Origin: Amycolatopsis arida | GTDB lineage: Bacteria > Actinomycetota > Actinomycetes > Mycobacteriales > Pseudonocardiaceae | Direction: 5' to 3' | Length of the DNA stretch: 64,000 bases | Assembly (NCBI RefSeq): GCF_900115565.1 | Contig: NZ_FOWW01000001.1 | Location: forward strand, 62,001-126,000 | In this document: piece by piece, positions 16,289 to 24,861 of the stretch | Numbering within the stretch: the stretch's first letter is position 1 | How the letters are laid out: each line of letters begins with the position of its first letter | Translations under genes and position numbers: made by a program | The notes under the pieces: model-generated | Told to the model about the DNA's origin: nothing | Seen by the model: only the letters and a program-made list of their open reading frames with translations | The model's database searches: none

Positions 16289-17278
16289 TCACGCCGACTG
16301 CGGAGCGGTGGTCAGCCCGGTGATCTTGCCGTGGGAACGCTCGTTGCCGTAGCGCAGGCCGACCTCGCCGTAGATCTGGTACCGGTCGCTCGCGCCGGTC
16401 TTGGCCAGTGGCTCGGTGAACAGGAAGCCGCGGCCCGGGATGCGCAGGAACACCGGTGCGAGCTCGTCCAGCGATGCGACCACCACGGTGTCGGCGGGCA
16501 TGTACCTGTTCAACATGATGTTGAGCCGCCCGAAGTCGGTCTCCACGGTCTGCAACGCGACCCCGCCGACGTTGCGGGTCTGCTCGCGGTAGCCCTTGTC
16601 GGCGATGAACGCCTTGGTGAGCTGCCGCTTCTGGAAGGCGTTGCAGATCAGCGTGGCGGTCTCCGAGACGGTCAGGCCGCCGTTCTCCCAGGTCTGCTGG
16701 AGCAGGTCAACCACCGTCTCCTCGGACAGTGGCGTGGGGGTGGCGTGGGTGATCACGTTGGTCTGGATCGCCTGCAGCAGGCCGCGGGTCCGGCGGGGCT
16801 GGGTGTTGTCGGCCGGCTGCGCGAACTGACCGCTGATGAAGCTGACCTCGATGTCGCGGGCGATCTGCTCCAGGTGTCGCTGGGTCTGCCAGACCAGCTC
16901 GTCCCCGACGGGGTTGGTGCCGGTGACGGCGGCCGAGGTCGGCACCGCCGATCCGGTGCCGGCGAACTGGCCGTTGGCCGCCTCGCGGGTGTAGGTGATG
17001 GACAGCGCTTCCTGATGGATCTCGACTACGTTGAACGCGTTCTGGCGGACCCGGGCTTCGGGCGGGGGCGCGTCCGCGCCCTCGACCCGCTGGCGGTTCG
17101 CGTCCGGATCACGCAGGTCGTAGGACTGCCAGGTGAAGATCGTGCTGTCGGTGGCCTGGCCACCGGTGAGGCCGCCGATCGAGGACAGCAGCGGGGTGTC
17201 GGTCGGTGTAAGCGAGAAGAGCTGGCCGACGTAGTTGGGTGAGTTGTATGTGGTGAGCATCTCGGTGATGCCGGGCAT
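16289..17278 (-). CDS. Major capsid protein (SU10/DUF5309 type)
   Basis: 329 aa. It begins TEMLTTYNSPNYVGQLFSLTP, followed by TPLLSSIGGL and QEALSITYTREA. The C-terminal half has TLICNAFQKRQLTKAF and a late YQIYGEVGLRYGNE, the pattern of the DUF5309/SU10-type HK97-fold capsid family. No N-terminal prohead protease motif is seen; a separate scaffold gene is directly upstream. Confidence 0.85.
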   Translation of the reverse strand: MPGITEMLTTYNSPNYVGQLFSLTPTDTPLLSSIGGLTGGQATDSTIFTWQSYDLRDPDANRQRVEGADAPPPEARVRQNAFNVVEIHQEALSITYTREAANGQFAGTGSAVPTSAAVTGTNPVGDELVWQTQRHLEQIARDIEVSFISGQFAQPADNTQPRRTRGLLQAIQTNVITHATPTPLSEETVVDLLQQTWENGGLTVSETATLICNAFQKRQLTKAFIADKGYREQTRNVGGVALQTVETDFGRLNIMLNRYMPADTVVVASLDELAPVFLRIPGRGFLFTEPLAKTGASDRYQIYGEVGLRYGNERSHGKITGLTTAPQSA

Positions 17279-17322
17279 TGTGTGGCTCCTGATGGGCTAC
17301 GACGCCGACACGCCTGCACCGC

Positions 17323-17976
17323 TCAGCGGCCGTCGTGGCGGGCGAGCAACTGCTGAGTCTTCAGCCGTAGCGCTTCCCGGTGGTCGCCCTTGCGCTCCGC
17401 CTCACGGATCTGGTCGCTGATTGACAGCCCGCCCCGATGCCCCTGGCCGGGGTCCGGGTTCGGTCCTCGCCGGCCGGCCTCGGCTGCCGCCAGGTGGGGG
17501 CGGTCCTTGAGCACGGCGGCGACGTCCTCGGCGATGGCGGCGAGGTCGATCTCGCCGTTGTCGCCGACGTAGCGGTCCTTGTCGTCCAGGTAGCGGGGCG
17601 CGTCAGCGGGGTTGGCCCAGCCGTGCGCGGCAGCGCGGATCTCGGCGTTGATCGCGGACGTGATCGCGGCCCGGGCGCGGGCCTCGGCCTGCTCGGCGCG
17701 GGCTTGGTGCTTCTCGGCCTCGGTCCGGTTGGCTTCCTCGATCTCGTCCAGTCGCTTGGCCTTGGCGCTGTTCTCCTTGGCGCGGGACTCCCACTTGCGG
17801 GACTGCGCGAGAACCTGCTCGTAGAGCTTGCGGTAGTCCTTCTCCTGCTCCTCCTGCGCGGACCTGTCGTCCGCCGGTGAGCTGGCCTGCGAACTGCCGG
17901 TGGAGTCGGGCTGCCGCGTGGCGTTGTCGGCCTCGCCGTCGGTGGGCGCGTCAGCGGTGGTGTCGGTGTCGGTCAT
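17323..17976 (-). CDS. Capsid scaffolding protein
   Basis: 217 aa, highly charged. It has an acidic Ser/Thr-rich N-terminus, a long coiled coil (about residues 45-105: EKDYRKLYEQVLAQSRKWES onward), and a basic C-terminal segment (SDQIREAERKGDHREALRLK) that likely binds the capsid protein. This layout and the place between MuF and capsid genes are classical for scaffolds. Confidence 0.85.
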   Translation of the reverse strand: MTDTDTTADAPTDGEADNATRQPDSTGSSQASSPADDRSAQEEQEKDYRKLYEQVLAQSRKWESRAKENSAKAKRLDEIEEANRTEAEKHQARAEQAEARARAAITSAINAEIRAAAHGWANPADAPRYLDDKDRYVGDNGEIDLAAIAEDVAAVLKDRPHLAAAEAGRRGPNPDPGQGHRGGLSISDQIREAERKGDHREALRLKTQQLLARHDGR

Positions 17977-18064
17977 GGACTGGGTTCCTCCCGTGCGGGA
18001 TCTCCGGCCGATGGCGTGCGCCGGGCCGGTGGTGAAGGGGTGGTGGTGCGCCGTGCGGCGCGAG

Positions 18065-19042
18065 TCAAAGGAGGTAGCCGTAGCGGCGGAGCGCGGCGAT
18101 CAGCTCCTCGCGCGGGCGGCCGGAAAGGTCGGCGACGAGCTGACCGGCCGTGGGTCGGGCAAGGCGCGAGCGCTGGTAGCGATGGCCAGGCCAGGTGGCC
18201 AGCTCGCCCAGTCGCTGCCCGACCAGCCCGCGCGAGGTGGTGCCCTGGGTAGTGGTCCACCGCCCGGCCACCGGCATCGCGGCGCGGCGGGCGTTGACGA
18301 CCTGCGCCGGATCAGCCCCGGCGCGGATCGCGGCGGCGTTGCCGGTGCCGAAGCGAGTGTTCTGCTCGGCCTCGCTCATCGACTCGAACAGCGCCCGCGG
18401 ATGGTGGTCCGGGTTGGACTCCCGCCACTGCTCTCGGGTGACCGGGGCCATGTGGCAGTCGCACCGGGGATGCCGCCGGAAGCCTTGGGAGACCCGGTAC
18501 AGGCGGCCGGCCAGGATGATGCAGCGATCGCACGCCGGGAGCTTCACCACCCGCTCGTAGCCGGCCGCGCGCCGGTCGGCGATCAGCTGAACCTGCGTCG
18601 CGGTGCGGCCGGCGTCAGTGATCTCGGTGGCGGTGTAGGTCAGAGCGCGCCGTAGTCCGATGAGCATCGCGTCGGTGGCGGACATGCCCGCGCCGAGGTC
18701 GGCCAGCAACCGGATGATCAGCAGGTCCGCCAGCCCTGCGAGTGGCAGGCCAGTCGTGGTGAACCCGGCGAACGCCGCTGGAACCACGGTGGGTGTGGCC
18801 TGCTCGGGTGGCTCGACGCCCAGGACGCCCGCGACGTAGGAAGGCGCCAACGCGGCCGTCTCGGTCTGGCCGGCCTTGATCGCGGCGACGAGCACCGGGG
18901 CGACCCGCGCCACGTAGCTGGCCTGCAACCCTCCCCGGTCCAACCCCTGACGCCAGGCGCGCTGGATCTCGGCGGCTTTGCCACGGACGACGGCCTGAGT
19001 GGCGTCCAGGTGAGCCCGGCCAGCTCGGGTCGGCGTGGTCAC
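18065..19042 (-). CDS. MuF-like minor capsid protein
   Basis: 325 aa from GTG 19042 (GGGGGTGG upstream). The N-terminal two thirds are helical. A Cys cluster (PACDRCIILAGRLYR, then RHPRCDCHMAPV, about residues 170-200) marks the MuF-type domain. MuF proteins attach to the portal inside the head and may be ejected with the DNA. It follows the portal gene after 155 bp. Confidence 0.8.
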   Translation of the reverse strand: MTTPTRAGRAHLDATQAVVRGKAAEIQRAWRQGLDRGGLQASYVARVAPVLVAAIKAGQTETAALAPSYVAGVLGVEPPEQATPTVVPAAFAGFTTTGLPLAGLADLLIIRLLADLGAGMSATDAMLIGLRRALTYTATEITDAGRTATQVQLIADRRAAGYERVVKLPACDRCIILAGRLYRVSQGFRRHPRCDCHMAPVTREQWRESNPDHHPRALFESMSEAEQNTRFGTGNAAAIRAGADPAQVVNARRAAMPVAGRWTTTQGTTSRGLVGQRLGELATWPGHRYQRSRLARPTAGQLVADLSGRPREELIAALRRYGYLL

Positions 19043-19197
19043 GAACCACCCCCGGATCGGGCGAACCTCAGCGCGTTCCTAGGACAGCGCCGGACCGGAC
19101 AGGGACGCTGGGAGCATGGAAGACCAGTGGAGGCCCCTGCCCGAGTACGAACCGCCCGTCACCGAGTCCCCCGCGCAGCCAGACCCTAGCGATCCGG

Positions 19198-20649
19198 CTA
19201 TCGCAGGCTGGCACCAACCGGCTCCGCCGCCCGCTGCTGAGCCTCCGGTTCGTCCGCCGAGGCCGCCGGCTTGACCCCGTACTCGCCAGCCGGGTCGTAG
19301 ACCGCGCGAGTCACATCCTCGCGGTCCTCGCGCTCCATGTCCGCGATCTGGTTCTGGGTAAATCCGAGAGTGCGGCGCGCCATCCGGCGCGGAACCAACC
19401 GGTCAGCCTGGTAGAGCTTGACCACCGCATCGGACCGCTGTGAGAAGGTGGGCGTCGCGGCGTCGGCCCACACCGTCTCCATCCAGCGCGCGGTGTCCGG
19501 CACCGCTCCGTCCCGCACGAGCATCACCAACCGCATGATCCGTTCCCAGGCGGTCTCGAAGCCCTTGATCCGCCGTTCGGCCCGCTTGACGTGCCGGGCT
19601 TCTGCGGCCCTGATGCCATCGGCGCTGGCCGGGTTGTCGCTGGAGTAGCCCAGGTTGTGCAGGCTGAGCCCGGACACCGTGGAGACCATCACGGCCAGCG
19701 CCCGCAGGGTGTTGTGGAAGTTGGTCAGGTCGGCCTCGTTGAACTGGCCGACCTCGACCCCGTCGTCCTTCTTCGTCTTCGAGGTCGACCAGATCTTGCC
19801 CGCGATCGTCTGCCAGACGGAGACCTTCTTGCCGTCGGCGTCGGTGAAGTCGTCCTCGTCGAACCCGAGCGCCCAGCGCCGGGGCATGGCGTGGAACTCC
19901 GCGCTGATCATCATGTCCGTCGCGATCTTGCAGGCGGCGTCGGACAGCGGGATCACGTCGTCCAGCTCCGAGGTGCCCAGCGGCGCCCACAACTGCGGCC
20001 GGTTCACGATCGGCACCACCAGGACCTCGCCGAGCGCGTGGTCATCCCGGGACACCTCGATGAACCCACCCCGCTCCGACGACAGGACATAGGTCACCGT
20101 GTACTCCGGCAGGTACAGCGTGACAAACCGTTGCGTCTCCCCATCCGGTGCCAGGTCGTGCCACCGCTTGATCGCCGCGGCGACCCGTCGGGTCGCCGGG
20201 TCCAGCTCGACGTGCACCTCCAACGGCGACTCGATCGTGACCAGCGGGTACCGCTCGTCGGCGACGCGAGGGTTCGTCCCGACGATCGCGTACGCCCGCT
20301 TCATCACCATCGCGGTGACGTGCGCCTGCTGGTACCCCGCGTCCAGGTCGTTGTACTGCGCCACGTGATCCAGCTCGGCGTCCAACTCCGGTCGGCCACC
20401 GAGTCGGAACCCCTGTAAGTCGATCCGCTCCTCCAACGCGTCCACGACCAACCTCGGCCAGTTGATCACCACCTGCCGAACCCGCTCGTCCAGCGTGTCC
20501 ATCAGCTCCGGATGCATGTACGACAGCCGCTGCTGGCCCTCGTAGTACTCCAGCAAGCGGCGTAGCTCCGGCAGCTCGGCGTTGTGCCGATGGATTAGCC
20601 GCGTGATCCACTGCCTCTCGACCTGACTGGGTACATCGCCGATCGCCAA
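19198..20649 (-). CDS. Portal protein
   Basis: 483 aa, SPP1/Gp6-type portal. It contains RRLLEYYEGQQRLSYMHPEL, NWPRLVVDALEERIDLQGFR near the start, a central VPIVNRPQLWAPLGTSEL and a C-terminal RTLGFTQNQIADMERED. The dodecameric ring is the DNA channel and packaging-motor dock. It lies between terminase and MuF genes as expected, with a moron inserted between it and the terminase. Confidence 0.9.
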   Translation of the reverse strand: MAIGDVPSQVERQWITRLIHRHNAELPELRRLLEYYEGQQRLSYMHPELMDTLDERVRQVVINWPRLVVDALEERIDLQGFRLGGRPELDAELDHVAQYNDLDAGYQQAHVTAMVMKRAYAIVGTNPRVADERYPLVTIESPLEVHVELDPATRRVAAAIKRWHDLAPDGETQRFVTLYLPEYTVTYVLSSERGGFIEVSRDDHALGEVLVVPIVNRPQLWAPLGTSELDDVIPLSDAACKIATDMMISAEFHAMPRRWALGFDEDDFTDADGKKVSVWQTIAGKIWSTSKTKKDDGVEVGQFNEADLTNFHNTLRALAVMVSTVSGLSLHNLGYSSDNPASADGIRAAEARHVKRAERRIKGFETAWERIMRLVMLVRDGAVPDTARWMETVWADAATPTFSQRSDAVVKLYQADRLVPRRMARRTLGFTQNQIADMEREDREDVTRAVYDPAGEYGVKPAASADEPEAQQRAAEPVGASLR

Positions 20650-20693
20650 GGTCTGCCCCCTCGAACCATCAGACGGTGGGAGACACTGGCCAC

Positions 20694-21269
20694 GTGACGA
20701 ACACGATCACCGCTGGCGCGGCCGTAGCCGCCGCGCTCTTCAGCATCCTCAATGTCGTGCTCGCGGGCCGATTTGCCCGAGGAACTCAGGTCCAGCAATG
20801 GCGTCGAGAGTCCGCGCGTAAGGCGTTTGCAGCTCTCCTGGACGCAGCGCGGGAAGCACTAGAGGCAAAGGGCGAGCTGGCGCGGCGATTCGAGCCGCGG
20901 CTCAAGGCACAGCGCCGTGCCTCCTCGGGCGACCTTCCAGATGCCTTCGTGCAAGCAGGTATCAGGATGGAGGATGAGGAAGACGGCGAGGCGGTCATTC
21001 GTGCCGCCAAGTCGATCGAGACCCTTCTCTACCGCATGGAGGAGCTGGAACTAATCGGCAGCGCCAGGTGCGTCGCTGCTGCACAAGCGCTGGTGGATAC
21101 GGTCGATCGCGGAATGCCCCGGACTGTGACGGATGACGATGGCGTCGAGGGCAAGCTGGAAACGTTCGGAGCTCAGCTCGACGTATACGGAAGCGCCCGT
21201 CGGGCGTTCGTGCTCGCCTGCCGACGTGACCTCGGCGTCGGGCGAGGTCGGTGGCGAGAGATCGCGTAG
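20694..21269 (+). CDS. Moron: membrane-anchored helical protein
   Basis: About 191 aa from GTG 20694. One N-terminal membrane helix (AGAAVAAALFSILNVVLAG) is followed by a charged, helix-rich cytoplasmic domain with Ala, Glu and Arg repeats. It stands alone on the + strand between terminase and portal genes. A GACACT hexamer six bases before the GTG and no Shine-Dalgarno suggest a leaderless transcript, as at the other two moron loci. Membrane anchoring would suit superinfection exclusion; that is inference. Confidence 0.65.
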   Translation: MTNTITAGAAVAAALFSILNVVLAGRFARGTQVQQWRRESARKAFAALLDAAREALEAKGELARRFEPRLKAQRRASSGDLPDAFVQAGIRMEDEEDGEAVIRAAKSIETLLYRMEELELIGSARCVAAAQALVDTVDRGMPRTVTDDDGVEGKLETFGAQLDVYGSARRAFVLACRRDLGVGRGRWREIA

Positions 21270-21270
21270 C

Positions 21271-22962
21271 TCACCGCACAATCATGCGGCCGGATCTCGC
21301 GTGCTTCTGTGCTAGTTCGCGCCATCGGGTGATAGCCATCGCGGCCGTCGGTACGGCGTCGATGCGCTTGGCGACAGCGTTGCGGTCGGGCTTGTCGGGC
21401 CGGAGCTGGTCGGCGTCCCCGGCCGGGTGGCGGACCTCCACCGTGTCGAAGCACCACTCGGCGACCGGGTTGGCGTGGTGGGTCCAGCTCCGGGACTTGG
21501 TGAGCGCCATCAGCTCGGTCATGCCCCAGGTGAGTCCGCGGTAGGTCTGCGGGATCGGGGCGAGGTCCAGACGCGTCCTCTTGACGATCTCCTGGCGGAC
21601 GGGCTCGCCGGACCATTCGTCGTAGCCGGCCGCCATGACCTTGAACGTGTGGGAGTCGGCGGCGATGTCGGCGTAGATCATGTCGTAGTCGATGACGTCG
21701 CCGGGGGTGACGGTGATCCAGCCGCCGTCGGCCCACTGCGACACGCGGCCGTTGGTCCGGCTGTCGAGGAAGGTCACGGCCGCCTCGGGTAGCCAGAAGC
21801 GCCACAGCATCGAGGGCACGCCGTCCAGGCCGTCGGGCACGAGCAGCGCCCACGCGGTCAGGTCGAGCTTGGCGGCGAGGTCGAGTCCGCCGTAGGCGCG
21901 GCGGCCGGCCAGCTCGGCGCGCAACCAGTCTGGGGCGGGGGCGACGGTGCCGGCGCACTGCCGGTACAGGTGCATCGGCATCCAGCGGTGGGACTGCTGG
22001 ACCCACTGGTTGAGCCGGTACTGCCGGAACGCGTTCTCCTTGCTCGGGTCGTTCTTCGCCTCGGCGGCTTCCTGGCGCAGCGACCGGATCGAGAGGAAGT
22101 CCCCGAGCGCGGGGTTGGCTAACGGCCAGTTCCGCTCGTCCCAGGGGTCGGCGTCCTCGGGGACGTTGCGGATGTAGGCGAAGCGGTGCCACGCGCGGTC
22201 CGGGTCGTCCATGATTCGCACGCACTCGTCGTGCTCGGATCGGGCGAAGGAGGCGGGGTCGTCGCCGGCCGTGGTGGCGGCGACCATGAGCGGTTGGGCA
22301 CGGGTGCCCATGCCGGTGCGCATGGCGTCCCACAGCCGGGAGTCGCGCTGGGTGAGCACCTCGTCGAAGACCACGCCGTGCGGGTTATGGCCGAGGTTGC
22401 CCGCGGCGTCGGCCGCGACGACCTCGTAGTAGCTGCCGGTGCGCTCATCGAGGATCCGCTTGATGTGGTTCTTCACCACGAGCCGCGCGGACAGGACCGG
22501 CGAGAGCGCCACCATGCGGGCTGCGACGTCGAAGACCTTGGCGGCCTGGCCTCGGTCCATCGCGCAGCCGTAGATCTCCGCGCCCTCTACGCCGTCGGCC
22601 ACCAGCAGGTAGAGCGCGATGAACGCCAGCAGCTCGCTCTTGCCGTTCTTGCGCGCCAGCTCGATCCAGGCGATCTGATACCGGCGGACGTAGGACTCCC
22701 ACTCGGGGTCCCAGGTGACCTCGCCGAACAGCGGCTCGATGATGTCGCGGCGTTGCCAGCTCGCGAGCACGAACGGTCGGCGTGCCCACTTGTCCTTGGT
22801 GTGGACGCACAGCTCGGCGGCAAAGGCCACGGCGTGCGCGGCGCGCGGGCGGCAGACGTGGTCGCCGCGCTTGCGGCAGGTCTTGCCGTCGAGGGTGAAG
22901 CCGCACTCCGGCAGCCTCGACCTACGAGAGAAGTCGCTCGGCGCTCGGCCGCGTGGCGCCAC
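21271..22962 (-). CDS. terL: Terminase large subunit
   Basis: 563 aa. N-terminal ATPase: Walker A ELARKNGKSELL (about 101-112), Walker B HGVVFDE (about 195-201). C-terminal nuclease domain begins near YGGLDLAAKLDLTAW. An extra Cys motif (CGFTLDGKTC, then HVC, residues 20-37) precedes the ATPase. It cuts concatemers and drives DNA into the head. The start GTG lies 41 bp inside terS, so the two are translated together. Confidence 0.95.
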   Translation of the reverse strand: MAPRGRAPSDFSRRSRLPECGFTLDGKTCRKRGDHVCRPRAAHAVAFAAELCVHTKDKWARRPFVLASWQRRDIIEPLFGEVTWDPEWESYVRRYQIAWIELARKNGKSELLAFIALYLLVADGVEGAEIYGCAMDRGQAAKVFDVAARMVALSPVLSARLVVKNHIKRILDERTGSYYEVVAADAAGNLGHNPHGVVFDEVLTQRDSRLWDAMRTGMGTRAQPLMVAATTAGDDPASFARSEHDECVRIMDDPDRAWHRFAYIRNVPEDADPWDERNWPLANPALGDFLSIRSLRQEAAEAKNDPSKENAFRQYRLNQWVQQSHRWMPMHLYRQCAGTVAPAPDWLRAELAGRRAYGGLDLAAKLDLTAWALLVPDGLDGVPSMLWRFWLPEAAVTFLDSRTNGRVSQWADGGWITVTPGDVIDYDMIYADIAADSHTFKVMAAGYDEWSGEPVRQEIVKRTRLDLAPIPQTYRGLTWGMTELMALTKSRSWTHHANPVAEWCFDTVEVRHPAGDADQLRPDKPDRNAVAKRIDAVPTAAMAITRWRELAQKHARSGRMIVR

Positions 22963-23380
22963 CCGGCGCGTCCACCTTGAGCTGGGTGCGGTCGGACGGG
23001 GTGAGGCCGAACCGTGCGCCGTACTGCGCGAAGGTGGTTTCCGCCTCCCGCTGGACCACCAGCGCGGGGTTCTTCACGAACCCGTTCGGGCCTTGCACCA
23101 GCAGCGCCGAACCGTTGACCAGCTTGGTCGCCTGACGGTAGCGGGCGAGCGCTTCGCAGACGATCACGAAGGCGTCCACGTCCCACGGGGTGAGCACGCC
23201 GACGGCGATCAGGCTCGGGGCGAGCCGGTCCCACACGACCCGCGCGTCCTCGGAGAGATCAGCCGGCGCGGTCACCTCTCCCTCGGGCGGGATCGGCTCG
23301 TGGTGGTTGATCCGGTCGGGCCGGTCGCCGTGCAGGACCTTCAGAGCCGTTGGCTTCGGCTTTACCCCGCGCGCTCCCAT
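22922..23380 (-). CDS. terS: Terminase small subunit (P27 type)
   Basis: 152 aa from ATG 23380 with GGAGGTGG upstream. It contains VKPKPTALKVLHGDRPDRIN at the start and SEDARVVWDRLAPSLIAVGV, the signature of P27-family small terminases, then FGLTPSDRTQLKVD near the end. It recognises the packaging site, so cos or pac is expected near 23.4-26 kb. Confidence 0.9.
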   Translation of the reverse strand: MGARGVKPKPTALKVLHGDRPDRINHHEPIPPEGEVTAPADLSEDARVVWDRLAPSLIAVGVLTPWDVDAFVIVCEALARYRQATKLVNGSALLVQGPNGFVKNPALVVQREAETTFAQYGARFGLTPSDRTQLKVDAPGGATRPSAERLLS

Positions 23381-23486
23381 TGCCACCTCCTGCTGTTCGT
23401 AGCGCTGAACCCGCCCATCCCGTTCGTGGAAGCCGGACGCCGACAGGCGCCGTGCTGGGTACCGCCAGATCCACGTGCCCACCATG

Positions 23487-23492
23487 TAGAGT
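23487..23492 (+). promoter_or_regulatory. -10 element of the PadR cassette
   Basis: TAGAGT lies seven bases before the ATG at 23500 and there is no Shine-Dalgarno, the pattern of an actinobacterial leaderless transcript. No clear -35 is seen. PadR proteins often bind across their own promoter. Confidence 0.45.
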
Positions 23493-23499
23493 ACGAGCT

Positions 23500-23805
23500 A
23501 TGCGAACCACCCATGCGCTTGTACAGGTCGCGATCGCGATCATGGCGTCCCCGGACGCGAAGCATTGGGGGTATGACCTGAGCAAGGAGTCCGGGGTTCG
23601 ATCCGGCGTGTTGTACCCGATCTTGCGCAGAATGTTGGAAGAGGGGTGGCTGGTCGACGGCTGGGAGTCAGCGGAGGACATCGGGAAGCGACCACCTCGA
23701 CGCTACTACACCTTGACCGAAAAGGGACAACAAGAGATTGGCGCCATTCTTCACGCCGCAAAGCACGACGCGCGATTCCGCGGCCTGAGCTGGAGGCTGG
23801 CGTGA
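23500..23805 (+). CDS. PadR-family transcriptional regulator (moron)
   Basis: 101 aa, a single winged helix. HALVQVAIAIMASPDAKHWG, SGVRSGVLYPILRRMLEEGW and PRRYYTLTEKGQQEI are the PadR landmarks. It is the first gene of a two-gene + strand cassette between the terminase genes and the PAPS-reductase-like module, and overlaps the membrane gene by GTGA. It probably represses the cassette and responds to an unknown ligand. A PadR gene placed with a membrane protein is a common actinobacterial pairing. Confidence 0.85.
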   Translation: MRTTHALVQVAIAIMASPDAKHWGYDLSKESGVRSGVLYPILRRMLEEGWLVDGWESAEDIGKRPPRRYYTLTEKGQQEIGAILHAAKHDARFRGLSWRLA

Positions 23806-24293
23806 TTGGTGAGCTGATTGGGGGGAGTGCCACGCTCGGGGTCTTGCTGACCTCAGTAGTGGTATTCGGCCTGCTGCCGGGGCTGTTGCTGCGCTTCATA
23901 GTGATGTTGTACCCGCATGGGGACCCCCGTCGTCGCGAACTAATGGCTGAACTACGTGCGGTCCCGCGCCTCATGCGTCCATGGTGGGTCGCCGAACAGA
24001 TTGAGGCGGCAATCTTTGACGGACTTGGAACGCGAATTCGGCAACGGAGACGCAATCAAAAAAGGGCTGCGATAGTAGTTTCGCATCCTTTGCATCCTCG
24101 GCATCGCCCGGCTAGAGAGCGTTTATATAACGACATCGATAAGATGACAGAGAGACTACCCGAGTTTGCTCACAAGTATGGACTGATGTGGGTGCTCCGT
24201 CGAAATGGTTACGTTCGCATGCGTCGGCGAACCACAAATGGGTTGGTAACGTACGTCCACAAGCAATCTCCCGTGAGACGTGACAACGGTTAA
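23802..24293 (+). CDS. PadR-linked membrane protein (moron)
   Basis: 163 aa from GTG 23802. One or two N-terminal membrane helices (LGVLLTSVVVFGLLPGLLLR) are followed by the segment DPRRRELMAELRAVPRLMRP and WWVAEQIEAAIFDGL. The rest is basic and encoded by unusually AT-rich DNA. The conserved middle segment resembles membrane proteins found beside PadR genes in actinobacterial chromosomes. Function unknown; possibly a stress or exclusion factor carried by the lysogen. Confidence 0.65.
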   Translation: MIGELIGGSATLGVLLTSVVVFGLLPGLLLRFIVMLYPHGDPRRRELMAELRAVPRLMRPWWVAEQIEAAIFDGLGTRIRQRRRNQKRAAIVVSHPLHPRHRPARERLYNDIDKMTERLPEFAHKYGLMWVLRRNGYVRMRRRTTNGLVTYVHKQSPVRRDNG

Positions 24294-24298
24294 GGCGA

Positions 24299-24347
24299 GG
24301 TTGTGCGACGACCCGTCAGTACTGGGACGGCGAATCATCGCACAACC
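24299..24347. terminator. Bidirectional terminator-like hairpin
   Basis: Outer 10-bp perfect arms (24299-24308 and 24338-24347, GGTTGTGCGA type) enclose an inner CCGTC/GACGG stem (24313-24317, 24326-24330). It separates the + strand PadR cassette from the convergent 34-aa ORF. Confidence 0.7.
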
Positions 24348-24352
24348 TTCGC

Positions 24353-24457
24353 TCAGGTCCCGGAGCTGCGGCCACGGCCGGCGCCCGGCGAGCGGATGCC
24401 GAGCCGGCGCGCCGCGCCACGGACCATCGCGCTCGACACGTTGGTGATCCGACGCAT
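24353..24457 (-). CDS. Small basic protein, 34 aa
   Basis: ATG with AGGAGGGG seven bases upstream opens 34 codons rich in Arg, Gly and Ser. It lies between the 128-aa phage gene and a terminator. The very strong Shine-Dalgarno argues that it is translated. Function unknown. Confidence 0.5.
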   Translation of the reverse strand: MRRITNVSSAMVRGAARRLGIRSPGAGRGRSSGT

Positions 24458-24474
24458 GATGTCCCCTCCTCTCC

Positions 24475-24861
24475 CTACTGGTCATCCATCGGCACGCCGA
24501 GCACGCGGGCCACGGCGTAGCCATCCATGTACTTGTCCCCGATCGCGAGCAGCCCGGCGTTGCGCAGGAAGCGCTCCTTGTCCTCGCGCGACTTGAAGCA
24601 CACCGCGATCCAGTACTCGGAGTCCGTGGCCAGGCGGAAGCGCTCGGCTTCCCGCCGTGCCCGGTCCCGGAACCCCTGCTGGAGGGCGTTGAGCTCCCTC
24701 CGGGAGTCCTCCGGTAGGTCTCCGGTGTACTCGACGTCAGCGAGCGGGTCCGGCTCGGGCTCCGCGTTGAGCTGCGCAAGGATGTCGTCGTTCGACTGCT
24801 GGTCGCCGACCGCGGCCTGGGCCGAGAGCCGCGCGAGCAGGTCGTCGTTAGAGTCCGGCAC
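24475..24861 (-). CDS. Phage protein coupled to the PAPS-reductase-like gene
   Basis: 128 aa. The N-terminus has two related units (SNDDLLARLSAQ and SNDDILAQLNAE), then an acidic linker, a helical charged region and a conserved-looking C-terminus (YWIAVCFKSREDKERFL, GDKYMDGYAVARVLG). It overlaps the preceding gene by 14 bp, so the two products probably work together. No catalytic motif is recognised. Confidence 0.6.
   Translation of the reverse strand: MPDSNDDLLARLSAQAAVGDQQSNDDILAQLNAEPEPDPLADVEYTGDLPEDSRRELNALQQGFRDRARREAERFRLATDSEYWIAVCFKSREDKERFLRNAGLLAIGDKYMDGYAVARVLGVPMDDQ

Noticed and set aside
19116-19274. + strand 52-codon Pro-rich ORF overlapping the portal gene end
   Set aside because: Weak ribosome site, no promoter like those of the other morons, and half of it is antisense to portal codons; likely chance in GC-rich DNA.
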